Below, piece by piece: positions 55,143 through 64,000 of a stretch of 64,000 bases of DNA; positions within the stretch are counted from its first letter, which is position 1; the number at the start of each line of letters is the position of its first letter. Under the pieces are notes generated by a model that worked only from the letters and a program-made list of their open reading frames with translations, ran no database searches and had not been told where the DNA came from. The position numbers and the translations under genes are program-made. Source of the stretch: an uncultured Flavobacteriaceae bacterium (GTDB taxonomy: Bacteria; Bacteroidota; Bacteroidia; Flavobacteriales; Flavobacteriaceae). The stretch spans positions 1,976,308-2,040,307 of the forward strand of contig CANKZG010000001.1 in assembly GCA_947488435.1 (NCBI GenBank), read 5' to 3'.

Positions 55143-58100
55143 ATGAATAAGAATACGATTTACAAAGGGAACAAGGGAAGTGCTAATGCTGAAAAAAAGG
55201 TAATAGGTGAGTTGATAGAACTTAATGGTGAAACTTACTATAAAATCTCCAATTGCGATATCATGCGTCCCTTTTTTATGAGTATAGTTAGTGATGCTAA
55301 TCATTGGATGTTTATTTCTAGTAACGGGGGTTTATCTGCAGGTAGAAAAAATTCAGACAATGCATTATTCCCATATTATACAGACGATAAGATTACCGAG
55401 TCTTATGATTTAACAGGTAGCAAGTCCATTTTTCAAGTAACTAAAAGGGATGAAAAGTATATTTGGGAACCTTTTTCCAAACGCTATACGGACCGTTATA
55501 GTCTTAGTAGAAATCTCTATAAAAATGACTACGGGAACAAGGTTATTTTTGAAGAAATTAATCATGACCTTGAGCTTACCTTTCAGTATCAATGGAATTC
55601 AAGTAATCGCTTTGGCTTTGTAAAAAAGAGCAAACTTATAAATAATGCGAATACTCCTCTTACAGTAAAAGTATTGGATGGAATTCAAAATATTATACCT
55701 TACGGAGTTGGAGCAGCTACCCAACAGGCTAGCAGTAATTTAGTAGATGCCTACAAACGGAGCGAACTTATTGAGGATTCTAAACTAGGTATTTTTGCGT
55801 TGAGCGCAATTATTGTAGATAAAGCTGAACCTAGTGAGGCGTTAAAAGCAAATATAGTTTGGTCTATTGGACTTGAAAATGCTACAACCTTATTGTCCTC
55901 TTTACAACTAAATAATTTTCGAGCGGGAAACCCAGTACAAGAAGAAATTGATATTAAAGCAGAAAAAGGCGCCTATTTTTCTGTAGCAGAAGTACACCTG
56001 GAAGTTAAAGAGAAAAGACAATGGGCTTTTATAGCAGATGTAAATAAGAGCTCTGCAAAAGTCATTAATATCTCTGAAGAAATTAAATCAAACAAAAGAC
56101 TTTGGGGTGAAGTATTTGAGGATATCGAAAAAGGTTCGAAGAATCTATTACAACTTATAAACGCTTCAGATGGGAAGCAACTGACATCAGATAAGAGAAG
56201 TAATATACGGCATCATGCTAATGTGATGTTCAATATAATGCGCGGCGGAATATTTGATGATAATTACAATATTGAAAAATCAGACTTCATTACATACATC
56301 GCTAAAGCCAATACCGAAGTTTTTAAGCGCAAAAAACATCTCTTGGAGAATTTGCCTGATAGGTTTGCACATACGAGTTTAAAGGCAATAGCAAAAGAAA
56401 ATACCGATAAAGATTTTGGGAGATTATGCTTAGAGTATTTGCCGTTGAAATTTAGCAGAAGACATGGAGACCCGAGTAGACCTTGGAATAGATTTTCTAT
56501 CAATACTACCACTGAAGACGGAAAGAAAGTATTGGATTATGAAGGAAATTGGCGCGATATATTTCAGAATTGGGAAGCACTCGTGCATTCGTTTCCGGAG
56601 TTTATTGAAAGTATGATTCATAAGTTTTTGAATGCTACTACTTTTGATGGTTACAACCCCTATCGTGTAACAAAAGATGGTTTTGATTGGGAAACAATTG
56701 AACCCGATGATCCATGGTCTTATATCGGATATTGGGGAGATCATCAGATTATATACTTATTAAAATTTCTAGAGTTTAGTGAAAACCATTACCCGGGGAA
56801 TCTGGCGAATTACCTAGGGGACAAAATCTTTGTTTATGCCAATGTGCCATATAAGATTAAGGATTATGCCGCCATTCTAGAAAACCCTAAGGACACTATA
56901 CTGTTTGATGAAGCGCTTGATACCCTAATTCATAAAGAACGGTTGCAGCTGGGAGCAGATGCTGCATTGTTGAAAAACCCAGACGTATCCATTTATAAAG
57001 TGAATTTGCTTGAGAAATTGTTAGCCACCGTATTGGCTAAAGTTTCTAATTTTATTCCTGAGGGAGGTATTTGGATGAATACACAAAGACCAGAATGGAA
57101 TGATGCAAACAACGCTTTGGTGGGGAATGGTGTTTCTATGGTAACGCTAAATTATTTAAGAAGATTTTTAAATTTCTTTGAAAGAGTTCTTGAAGAAACG
57201 CCTGAGAAAGATTACGAAGTATCGAAAGAGTTGATTACTTTTTTTAATCAAGTTAGGGTAACGCTTACCGAAAATCTACCCATACTTTCGGGTAGCATTT
57301 CTAATGCGGATAGGAAACGAATAACGGATGGCTTAGGTAAGGCTGGAAGTACGTATCGAAATACCATATATGCTAGTGGTTTTAGCAATCAAATGAAAGT
57401 AGTTACTAAAGCGGATATCCTCCAATTTATAGCAATAGCTATAAAGTATATGGATCATAGTATTAAAGCAAATAAGCGAGAGGATAACTTGTATCATGCA
57501 TATAATCTAATGACAGTTGAGAATACTGACAAAATTTCGATTTCCAATTTATCTGAGATGTTAGAAGGTCAGGTAGCTGCATTGAGCTCAGGCTATTTAT
57601 CTAGCAGAGCGGCTTTAGATTTGTTAGATGGTTTAAAAAATAGCGCATTGTTTAGACCTGATCAATATAGTTATTTACTATATCCCAATAAAAACTTGCC
57701 AAAGTTTGTAGCTAAGAACAATATTCCAACAGAGAAGATCAAACAATCAGAATTAGTACTAAAACTACTAACTGAAGGGAATACTAGCATTGTAGAAAAA
57801 GATATTCAAGGCAATTATCATTTTAATGGTGCTTTCAATAATGCCGAAAGCTTAAAAAGTGCCCTTTCAGAATTATCGCAGGAACAATATGGCGCATTGA
57901 TTGAAAAGGATAGAATTTTATTATTATCCATTTTTGAAGACATTTTTGATCATAAATCATTTACAGGAAGATCCGGAACTTTCTTTGGATATGAAGGTTT
58001 AGGTTCCATTTATTGGCATATGGTTTCCAAATTGCTGTTAGCAGTTCAGGAAACCTGTTTTAGAGCATTTGAAGAAAATGAGAGTGAAGAAACAATAGGT

Positions 58101-58601
58101 AGATTATTGGAACATTATTACGAAATAAATGAAGGCATAGGAGTTCATAAATCTCCTGAATTATATGGTGCTTTTCCTACGGATCCGTATTCACATACTC
58201 CTGCAGGTAAAGGGGCACAACAACCTGGTATGACGGGGCAGGTAAAAGAAGATATTTTAAGTAGATACGGAGAACTGGGTGTTTTTGTAACAGCAGGAAG
58301 GCTACTATTTAAACCGTATTTGTTGCGTAAAGATGAATTTCTTAAAGAACCATCGATATTTGAGTATGTTAAATTATATGGCGGTTTGGAAAAAATTTCT
58401 CTTGAAAAGAATTCCCTAGGCTTTACATATTGTCAAGTACCAATGATTTATCAGCAATCCAATAGTGAAAAGCTCAAAGTATTTTTTAATGATAATTCGA
58501 TTGTCGAGTCTGATACCTTGAGTTTGGATGCAGAAACCAGCAGAAAACTTTTTGAAAGAACCGGAGAGATCCGTCAAATTGTAGTTGCCATTAAAAATTA
58601 A
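55143..58601 (+). CDS. Putative beta-1,3-glucan phosphorylase (GH149-like)
   Basis: A 1152-residue protein without signal peptide or membrane segment, so cytoplasmic. The build is that of GH94-related glucan phosphorylases: an N-terminal beta-sandwich (about 15-300, with FFMSIVSDANHWMFISSNGG and an aromatic, Trp-rich surface), a helical linker, then an (alpha/alpha)6-type catalytic region with SRRHGDPSRPWNRFSI, YEGNWRDIFQNWEA, FDGYNPYR, SYIGYWGDHQIIYLL and GGIWMNTQRPEWNDANNAL. Its length and gene context (GH16, GH17, GH30) suit GH149, whose characterised members phosphorolyse beta-1,3-oligoglucans to glucose 1-phosphate; GH161 or another relative is possible. It begins the second gene set of the locus. 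Confidence 0.65.
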   Translation: MNKNTIYKGNKGSANAEKKVIGELIELNGETYYKISNCDIMRPFFMSIVSDANHWMFISSNGGLSAGRKNSDNALFPYYTDDKITESYDLTGSKSIFQVTKRDEKYIWEPFSKRYTDRYSLSRNLYKNDYGNKVIFEEINHDLELTFQYQWNSSNRFGFVKKSKLINNANTPLTVKVLDGIQNIIPYGVGAATQQASSNLVDAYKRSELIEDSKLGIFALSAIIVDKAEPSEALKANIVWSIGLENATTLLSSLQLNNFRAGNPVQEEIDIKAEKGAYFSVAEVHLEVKEKRQWAFIADVNKSSAKVINISEEIKSNKRLWGEVFEDIEKGSKNLLQLINASDGKQLTSDKRSNIRHHANVMFNIMRGGIFDDNYNIEKSDFITYIAKANTEVFKRKKHLLENLPDRFAHTSLKAIAKENTDKDFGRLCLEYLPLKFSRRHGDPSRPWNRFSINTTTEDGKKVLDYEGNWRDIFQNWEALVHSFPEFIESMIHKFLNATTFDGYNPYRVTKDGFDWETIEPDDPWSYIGYWGDHQIIYLLKFLEFSENHYPGNLANYLGDKIFVYANVPYKIKDYAAILENPKDTILFDEALDTLIHKERLQLGADAALLKNPDVSIYKVNLLEKLLATVLAKVSNFIPEGGIWMNTQRPEWNDANNALVGNGVSMVTLNYLRRFLNFFERVLEETPEKDYEVSKELITFFNQVRVTLTENLPILSGSISNADRKRITDGLGKAGSTYRNTIYASGFSNQMKVVTKADILQFIAIAIKYMDHSIKANKREDNLYHAYNLMTVENTDKISISNLSEMLEGQVAALSSGYLSSRAALDLLDGLKNSALFRPDQYSYLLYPNKNLPKFVAKNNIPTEKIKQSELVLKLLTEGNTSIVEKDIQGNYHFNGAFNNAESLKSALSELSQEQYGALIEKDRILLLSIFEDIFDHKSFTGRSGTFFGYEGLGSIYWHMVSKLLLAVQETCFRAFEENESEETIGRLLEHYYEINEGIGVHKSPELYGAFPTDPYSHTPAGKGAQQPGMTGQVKEDILSRYGELGVFVTAGRLLFKPYLLRKDEFLKEPSIFEYVKLYGGLEKISLEKNSLGFTYCQVPMIYQQSNSEKLKVFFNDNSIVESDTLSLDAETSRKLFERTGEIRQIVVAIKN

Positions 58602-58625
58602 ATTCAGAACCAAAAAAAAAGAAAC

Positions 58626-59903
58626 ATGAAAAACTATTTCAAAACAATTGGTTATTTAACATTAGTATTGCTAGTTTTCTCATGTAAAAACAATACCAAA
58701 TCAGAAAATAATACAACTACAGTGACGCAAACATCAAATATAAGTGCAAAAGATATTTTGGGTAATCCTGAGTATTTGGCTATGTCTTATGGTGGATATA
58801 GATATGTTGATCATGATATTGAACCCACTTTAGAAGAACTAAAAGAGGATATGAAAATATTAGCAGCAATGGGAGTTAAAATGCTGCGTACCTATAAAGT
58901 CCATTTGCCACAGGCAACTAACCTCTTACAAGCGATAAGTGAATTAAAAAAAGAAGATCCAAGTTTTGAAATGTATGTTATGTTAGGAGCATGGATTGAT
59001 TGTAAAAATGCTTGGACAGATCAGAAACCGGATCATAATGAAGAAAGTGAAAGAAATGCAGTAGAAATTGCCACCACAGTAACATTAGCCAAAAAATATC
59101 CAGATATCGTAAAGGTAATAGCTGTGGGTAATGAAGCAATGGTAAAATGGGCTGCCAGTTATTATGTGCAACCCTGGGTTATCTTAAAATGGGTTAATCA
59201 TCTTCAAGACTTAAAAAAATCAGGAGAACTTCCGGAGGATTTATGGATTACGAGTTCGGATAATTTTGCTTCATGGGGAGGTGGAGATGCTGAATATCAT
59301 GTTACCGAATTAAATGAGTTGATTGCAGCAGTTGATTTTTTATCGGTGCATACCTATCCTATGCATGATACGCATTACAATCCAGATTTTTGGGGAGTCA
59401 GAGAAACAGAAAAGGATAAGTCAGATCTAGAAAAGATAGATGCTGCTATGTTACGCGCCAAAGCATATGCCCAGGCACAATACAATAGTGTACGAACTTA
59501 TATGAAAAGTTTAGGTATCGATAAACCCATACATATTGGTGAAACGGGATGGGCAACAACTTCTAACGGTCATTATGGACCCAATGGGTCTAAAGCAACA
59601 GATGAGTACAAAGAAGCATTATACTACAAACATTTACGCGACTGGACGAATGCTGAAGGAATATCGTGTTTCTATTTTGAAGGTTTTGACGAGCAATGGA
59701 AGGACGCTGCTAATCCTCTAGGTTCTGAGAATCATTTTGGATTAATAAACCTAAAAAGTCAAGCCAAATTTGCAATCTGGAGTTTAGTAGATGAAGGAGT
59801 TTTTGATGGACTGACGCGAGATGGTAAACCCATTACAAAAACATATAATGGAGATAAAAGTGCATTGATAAAAGAGGTTTTAGCACCACCATATCACCAA
59901 TGA
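58626..59903 (+). CDS. GH17 beta-1,3-glucanase-like lipoprotein
   Basis: A 425-residue lipoprotein (signal ...VLLVFSC, then KNNTKSENN). The body is a clan GH-A TIM barrel with the GH17 pattern: MGVKMLRTYKVH, AVGNEAMVKW (Glu170, likely acid/base), DFLSVHTYPMHDTHY, IHIGETGWAT (Glu306, likely nucleophile), and SCFYFEGFDEQWK. It probably trims beta-1,3-glucan oligosaccharides at the surface or in the periplasm. Its stop overlaps the start of the GH30 gene by 4 bases (ATGA). It differs clearly from the two GH17-like sequences further downstream, which lack signal peptides. Confidence 0.85.
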   Translation: MKNYFKTIGYLTLVLLVFSCKNNTKSENNTTTVTQTSNISAKDILGNPEYLAMSYGGYRYVDHDIEPTLEELKEDMKILAAMGVKMLRTYKVHLPQATNLLQAISELKKEDPSFEMYVMLGAWIDCKNAWTDQKPDHNEESERNAVEIATTVTLAKKYPDIVKVIAVGNEAMVKWAASYYVQPWVILKWVNHLQDLKKSGELPEDLWITSSDNFASWGGGDAEYHVTELNELIAAVDFLSVHTYPMHDTHYNPDFWGVRETEKDKSDLEKIDAAMLRAKAYAQAQYNSVRTYMKSLGIDKPIHIGETGWATTSNGHYGPNGSKATDEYKEALYYKHLRDWTNAEGISCFYFEGFDEQWKDAANPLGSENHFGLINLKSQAKFAIWSLVDEGVFDGLTRDGKPITKTYNGDKSALIKEVLAPPYHQ

Positions 59904-61426
59904 GTATGCGAAAATTGAATAGAAGATATAGTTATTTAAAAGCTATTAAGCTTAGTCTTGTGGTATTCATAACACTTATAATTGGTAGTTGTATGAACAA
60001 TGAAAACGAATTGGAAGTAGTTGTGTATGAAACAGCGGCAAATGGAAATAAACTGAAACAAATAACTACATTTTCTAAAGCTGATAATGAGATAGACGTA
60101 AAATTAAATCCAGATAAAGAATACCAAAGCATTACCGGTTTTGGAGGATCATTTACGGAATCATCGGCATATTTATTAAATCAACTGGGAAAGGAGAATA
60201 GAGCAAAAGTTTTAGCGGCCTATTTTAGCGATGAAGGTGCAAAATACTCGCTTACAAGAACACATATGAATTCGTGTGATTTTTCACTCAGTAATTATTC
60301 ATATGCTCCAGTGGAAGGAGATATAAACTTAGATCATTTTTCAATCGATGAAGATCGTGATGATATTATCCCCATGATTAAAGATGCAATGAACGTGTCG
60401 AAAGACGGGTTTAAAATTTTAACTTCACCCTGGACAGCTCCACCATGGATGAAGGATAATAACGATTGGAGAGGGGGAAAGCTCTTACCAGAATACAACA
60501 CCACCTGGGCTCTGTTTTTTTCAAAATATATTGAAGCCTATAAAGCTGAAGGGATTAATATTTGGGGATTTACAGTCGAAAATGAACCCTTGGGAAATGA
60601 TAACAATTGGGAGAGCATGCACTTTACGGCTGAAGAGATGACCAATTTTGTTCAACATTATTTAGGTCCTCAATTGGAAAAGGATGGACACGATGTCAAA
60701 ATATTAGGCTACGATCAAAATAGAGAGCACTTAAAGGAATGGGTAGATGCAATGTATAAAAACGAAAGTACTTCGAAGTATTATGATGGTACTGCCATTC
60801 ACTGGTATGCGAGCACCTTCGAAGTTTTTCCAGAAGCTTTACAATATGCGCATCACAAAGCCCCTAATAAATACTTAATACAAACAGAAGCTTGCGTTGA
60901 TGCAGAAATTCCAAAATGGAAGGATGATGCTTGGTATTGGAAAAAAGAAGCTACTGATTGGGGATGGGATTGGGCACCAGAAAAAGATAAACATTTACAT
61001 CCAAAGTATGCTCCTGTAAATCGGTATGCAAGAGATATTATTGGATGCCTTAATAATTGGGTTGATGGTTGGATAGATTGGAATATGGTGTTAGATAAGC
61101 AAGGAGGACCAAACTGGTTTAAAAATTGGTGTGTAGCCCCAGTTATTGTTGATGCGGAAAATGATGAGGTATATTTTACTCCTATTTACTATATAATGAC
61201 GCACTTTAGCAAGTATATTAGACCTGGAGCCATTAAAATAGGAGTAACATCATCCGACGAAAAGTTAATGATTACAGCGGTAAAAAATCCTGATAATACC
61301 ATAGTTGTAATAGCTTTTAATGAAGAAGGAAATGCACAAAATTTAAACTTACAATTAGATGATAAAGCGGTAACAATACCAATGAGTGAGCGGGCCATTC
61401 AAACGATTGTAATTCCGAATATTTAG
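59900..61426 (+). CDS. GH30 glucosidase/beta-1,6-glucanase-like lipoprotein
   Basis: A 508-residue lipoprotein (signal ...FITLIIGSC). GH30 landmarks: YQSITGFGGSFTESSA, RTHMNSCDFSLSNYSY, SPWTAPPWMKDN, GFTVENEP with Glu229 as acid/base, IQTEACVD with Glu330 as nucleophile, and the C-terminal beta-domain (from about 430, IAFNEEG). GH30 enzymes next to laminarinases usually remove beta-1,6-linked glucose branches, which fits here. The start is ATG at 59900 within the previous stop; a second ATG at 59906 is possible. Confidence 0.9.
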   Translation: MSMRKLNRRYSYLKAIKLSLVVFITLIIGSCMNNENELEVVVYETAANGNKLKQITTFSKADNEIDVKLNPDKEYQSITGFGGSFTESSAYLLNQLGKENRAKVLAAYFSDEGAKYSLTRTHMNSCDFSLSNYSYAPVEGDINLDHFSIDEDRDDIIPMIKDAMNVSKDGFKILTSPWTAPPWMKDNNDWRGGKLLPEYNTTWALFFSKYIEAYKAEGINIWGFTVENEPLGNDNNWESMHFTAEEMTNFVQHYLGPQLEKDGHDVKILGYDQNREHLKEWVDAMYKNESTSKYYDGTAIHWYASTFEVFPEALQYAHHKAPNKYLIQTEACVDAEIPKWKDDAWYWKKEATDWGWDWAPEKDKHLHPKYAPVNRYARDIIGCLNNWVDGWIDWNMVLDKQGGPNWFKNWCVAPVIVDAENDEVYFTPIYYIMTHFSKYIRPGAIKIGVTSSDEKLMITAVKNPDNTIVVIAFNEEGNAQNLNLQLDDKAVTIPMSERAIQTIVIPNI

Positions 61427-61453
61427 AAATTAATTAACTAAAAACCTAATGAT

Positions 61454-63820
61454 ATGTCAAACCAAAATGTAGCAGTGAAAGATAAAGTCCCATTCGGACA
61501 AAAAGTAGCCTTTGGAATTGGCATGTTTGCCAATCAGATGTTTCCGGCGATACTAGGTATCTTTATGGTAGTTTTAGTTCAAGATTTGGGGTTCCCGGGT
61601 TGGATGTGGGGCGTCTTATTTTTTCTTCCTAGAGTGTTCGACTCTATTACAGACCCTATTATGGGTTTTATTTCCGATAATACGAAATCAAAATGGGGGA
61701 GACGTAGACATTACGTTTTTATAGGTGCCCTAATTATGGGAATTTCTTTCGTAATTATGTGGCAATTGTATAGAGAGAATGGAGTAGATTACAACTTTAC
61801 CTACTTTTTACTTTGGTCTTTTGCATTCTATCTAGGGTTGACCATTTTTAGTGTTCCTTATGTAGCAATGGGTTATGAAATGAGTAATGATTTTCATGAG
61901 CGTACGGATATTATGGCTATTGCACAATGGATAGGGCAATGGGCTTGGGTAATTGCGCCATGGTTCTGGGTTTTTATGTATGATCAGGATTGGTTTACAT
62001 CTGCGGACGTGGCAACGCGAGAGCTTGCCATATATGTAGGCATAGCATGTATGGTTTTTGCAATGGTTCCGGCGATTTTTATAAAAAGTAAATCTACCGT
62101 TGATGCAGACTATGCCCCACTAAATATAAAAACCATTGGAGGCAGTTTGAAAAAAATACTTGAGGGTTTTAAAGAAGCTTTTAAGTCAAGACCCTTTAGA
62201 CAGTTGTGTATTGCTACCTTTTTTATATACAATACTTTTTACACCATTGCTAGTTTCTCTTTTTTTATTGTTGTTTACTACCTTTTTGGGGGTGATGCTG
62301 GCGCTGCCGGAATTTGGCCTACCTTATTTGGAAGTGTGGGAGCTTTAGCAACAACCTTTATTGTTATTCCTATCATAGCGAATATGTCTAAAAAAATGGG
62401 AAAAAAGAAGGCTTTCATTATTTCTCAGGCCATTTCCATTTTAGGTTATATTTTACTTTGGTTTCTTTTTATACCTGGAAAACCTTACATGTTCTTATTT
62501 GCACTGCCTTTTTTCTCTTTTGGAATAGGAAGTTTATTTACGCTAATGATGTCTATGACCGCAGATGTTATCGATTTAGATGAATTGAATACGGGAGAAC
62601 GACGAGAAGGTGTTTTCGGTGCTATTTATTGGTGGATGGTAAAGTTTGGATTCGCAATTGCAGGATTGTTAACAGGTACCATCATGTCTGTAGTAGGATT
62701 TGATCCAAATGCAGCTGTGCAACCGGACGGAGCAATTTTTGGACTAAGAGCTTTTTACTCTGGTTTTCCCATTATTGGTACGTTAATCGCAATTTATGTA
62801 ATGTGGAAGTATGATTTAACAGAAGAAAGAGCTAATGAAATAAGTGAAGCTTTAGAAAACAGAAAAATAAAAAAGAAAGTTACCGAAGTTTCTTCTGCCT
62901 ATGGTGCGGGATACCTTAATTCAATCCCTGCAGATAAATTGAAACTTGGTAATTATACTGAAGTTAACCTCAGTGGAAAAAACTTATCAGAGTTAAAAGC
63001 TTTATTCATGGCAAAACTAGAGAATCAGGTGCATGGACTTAGCTTTAGCCCTTATGTTGAAGGCCAGGATACAACTGATATTTTATCAGAGTCACAAATT
63101 TGTAAGCGTATGGAGATTATTGCTCCTTATACCAAATGGGTAAGATCCTTTTCATGCACCGAAGGGAATGAAATTATACCAAGAGTAGCTCAGGAAAAAA
63201 AATTAAAATCTATTGTAGGTGCATGGATTAGTAGTGATAAAGACAGAAATGAAAAAGAAATTGAATCTCTAATTGCGCTTGCTAAAGCTGGAGAAGTTGG
63301 AATAGCAGCAGTCGGAAATGAAGTGTTACTTCGCGAGGAGATATCGGAAGCAGAACTTTTAACCTATATCAACAGAGTAAAAGAAGCGTTATCTGAATTT
63401 GATATTCCTGTTAGTTACGTAGATACCTATTACGAATATTATAGACGACCTAAACTGGTGGAGGCGTGTGATGTAATTTTAGCGAATTGCTATCCTTTTT
63501 GGGAAGGTTTTGATGTAGAAGATTCTTTGAAATACCTAAGACAAATGCATGCGATTACCAAGCAAGTTGCAAATGGTAAAAAAATAATAATATCAGAAAC
63601 AGGCTGGCCAAGTCAGGGGCAAGAAATTATGGATGCACATCCTTCTCAATTAAATGCGATGAAATATTTTATTCAAACACAAGAATGGGCAGATTCTGAA
63701 GGAGTGGAAATATTTCATTTCTCATCGTTTGATGAATCCTGGAAGGTTCGTTATGAAGGAGAGTTGGGAGCACGTTGGGGAATTTGGGATAAAAACGAAA
63801 AATTAAAGTACAATTCATAA
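61454..63820 (+). CDS. GPH-type sugar permease fused to a GH17 domain
   Basis: A 788-residue two-part protein in a single frame. Residues 1-460 form a 12-helix GPH (MelB-like) sugar:cation symporter: FDSITDPIMGFISDNTKSKWGRRRHY (in two stretches, with the D-x-T-x-S-x-WGRRR loop) and MMSMTADVIDLDELNTGERREG. After a charged linker (about 465-510) a GH17-like TIM barrel follows: VHGLSFSPYVEGQD, AAVGNEVLLRE (Glu623, likely acid/base), YVDTYYEYYR, IIISETGWPSQG (Glu715, likely nucleophile) and IFHFSSFDESWK. In the GPH family both ends face the cytoplasm, so the enzyme domain should act on sugars just after import. No stop or frameshift separates the parts. Confidence 0.85.
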   Translation: MSNQNVAVKDKVPFGQKVAFGIGMFANQMFPAILGIFMVVLVQDLGFPGWMWGVLFFLPRVFDSITDPIMGFISDNTKSKWGRRRHYVFIGALIMGISFVIMWQLYRENGVDYNFTYFLLWSFAFYLGLTIFSVPYVAMGYEMSNDFHERTDIMAIAQWIGQWAWVIAPWFWVFMYDQDWFTSADVATRELAIYVGIACMVFAMVPAIFIKSKSTVDADYAPLNIKTIGGSLKKILEGFKEAFKSRPFRQLCIATFFIYNTFYTIASFSFFIVVYYLFGGDAGAAGIWPTLFGSVGALATTFIVIPIIANMSKKMGKKKAFIISQAISILGYILLWFLFIPGKPYMFLFALPFFSFGIGSLFTLMMSMTADVIDLDELNTGERREGVFGAIYWWMVKFGFAIAGLLTGTIMSVVGFDPNAAVQPDGAIFGLRAFYSGFPIIGTLIAIYVMWKYDLTEERANEISEALENRKIKKKVTEVSSAYGAGYLNSIPADKLKLGNYTEVNLSGKNLSELKALFMAKLENQVHGLSFSPYVEGQDTTDILSESQICKRMEIIAPYTKWVRSFSCTEGNEIIPRVAQEKKLKSIVGAWISSDKDRNEKEIESLIALAKAGEVGIAAVGNEVLLREEISEAELLTYINRVKEALSEFDIPVSYVDTYYEYYRRPKLVEACDVILANCYPFWEGFDVEDSLKYLRQMHAITKQVANGKKIIISETGWPSQGQEIMDAHPSQLNAMKYFIQTQEWADSEGVEIFHFSSFDESWKVRYEGELGARWGIWDKNEKLKYNS

Positions 63821-63829
63821 GAAAGCACT

Positions 63830-64000
63830 ATGTCATACAGAGAAGGACGTCATTTTTCACAAGCAAAGAATAATTTTAAGGGACATGCCGGAGTAGATTT
63901 TGGTAAAGTTTCTGAAGATGAATTAAAAGAACTATGGTTAGAAACACTTCAGAGCGGAATGCATGGCCTTTGCTTTAGTATGTATGAAGATGGTCAAAAC
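63830..64000 (+). CDS. Soluble GH17-like protein, cut by window edge
   Basis: An open frame of 57 codons from an ATG 9 bases after the permease-GH17 gene to the right edge. It has no signal peptide. The stretch ELWLETLQSGMHGLCFSMYEDGQN (in part) matches ALFMAKLENQVHGLSFSPYVEGQD of the preceding fusion, where it marks the start of the GH17 barrel. The gene therefore probably encodes a free cytoplasmic GH17-like enzyme paralogous to the fused domain. Confidence 0.7.
   Translation, partial: MSYREGRHFSQAKNNFKGHAGVDFGKVSEDELKELWLETLQSGMHGLCFSMYEDGQN

Overview
This 64 kb AT-rich window comes from the chromosome of a member of the Bacteroidota, most likely a marine member of the Flavobacteriaceae. 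The signs are promoters of the form TTG-N19-20-TAnnTTTG, genes without clear Shine-Dalgarno sequences, a fused SecDF, proteins with the type IX secretion (T9SS) type B C-terminal domain, many lipoproteins with acidic residues after the cysteine, and a Rho factor with a long Lys/Asn/Gln-rich insertion. No insertion sequence, phage, CRISPR array or rRNA operon was found.

Positions 1-42152 are mostly housekeeping genes in short operons: mdh; secDF; a ModF-like ABC protein; lgt with a DUF192 lipoprotein and a GNAT acetyltransferase; an ArsR/SRPBCC pair behind a visible promoter and operator; folE-cysS-yidD; two tandem T9SS cargo proteins; an OmpP1/FadL-like porin with a Ser/Arg-rich lipoprotein; proS; two identical tRNA-Glu genes leading into rpsT; a LruC-domain lipoprotein; rho; truA with an ABC exporter; folP-cdaA followed by two DUF3667 membrane proteins; and tpiA-prmA. 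Several genes end in strong hairpin terminators.

From 42222 to the right edge lies a polysaccharide utilisation locus whose enzymes point to beta-1,3/1,6-glucan (laminarin-like). A membrane-bound sensor/LuxR-type regulator (42222-45032) is cut off by a terminator. A first gene set (45302-54768) encodes surface functions: a clan GH-A enzyme fused to a probable outer-membrane beta-barrel, a glycan-binding lipoprotein, a GH16 laminarinase, and a 1312-residue lipoprotein with five nearly identical ~176-residue modules. A 374-bp gap with short repeats precedes a second set (55143 to beyond the edge): a large cytoplasmic phosphorylase-like protein (best guess GH149-type beta-1,3-glucan phosphorylase), a GH17 lipoprotein, a GH30 lipoprotein, a GPH-type sugar permease with a GH17 domain fused to its C-terminus, and the start of a soluble GH17 protein.

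Read together, the locus suggests surface binding and cleavage, passage through the outer membrane, periplasmic trimming, permease import, then GH17 action and phosphorolysis in the cytoplasm. No SusC/SusD pair lies in the window. The two unusual fusions (enzyme-barrel and permease-GH17) are the most interesting features. All functions are inferred from sequence motifs read by eye; no database search was run.
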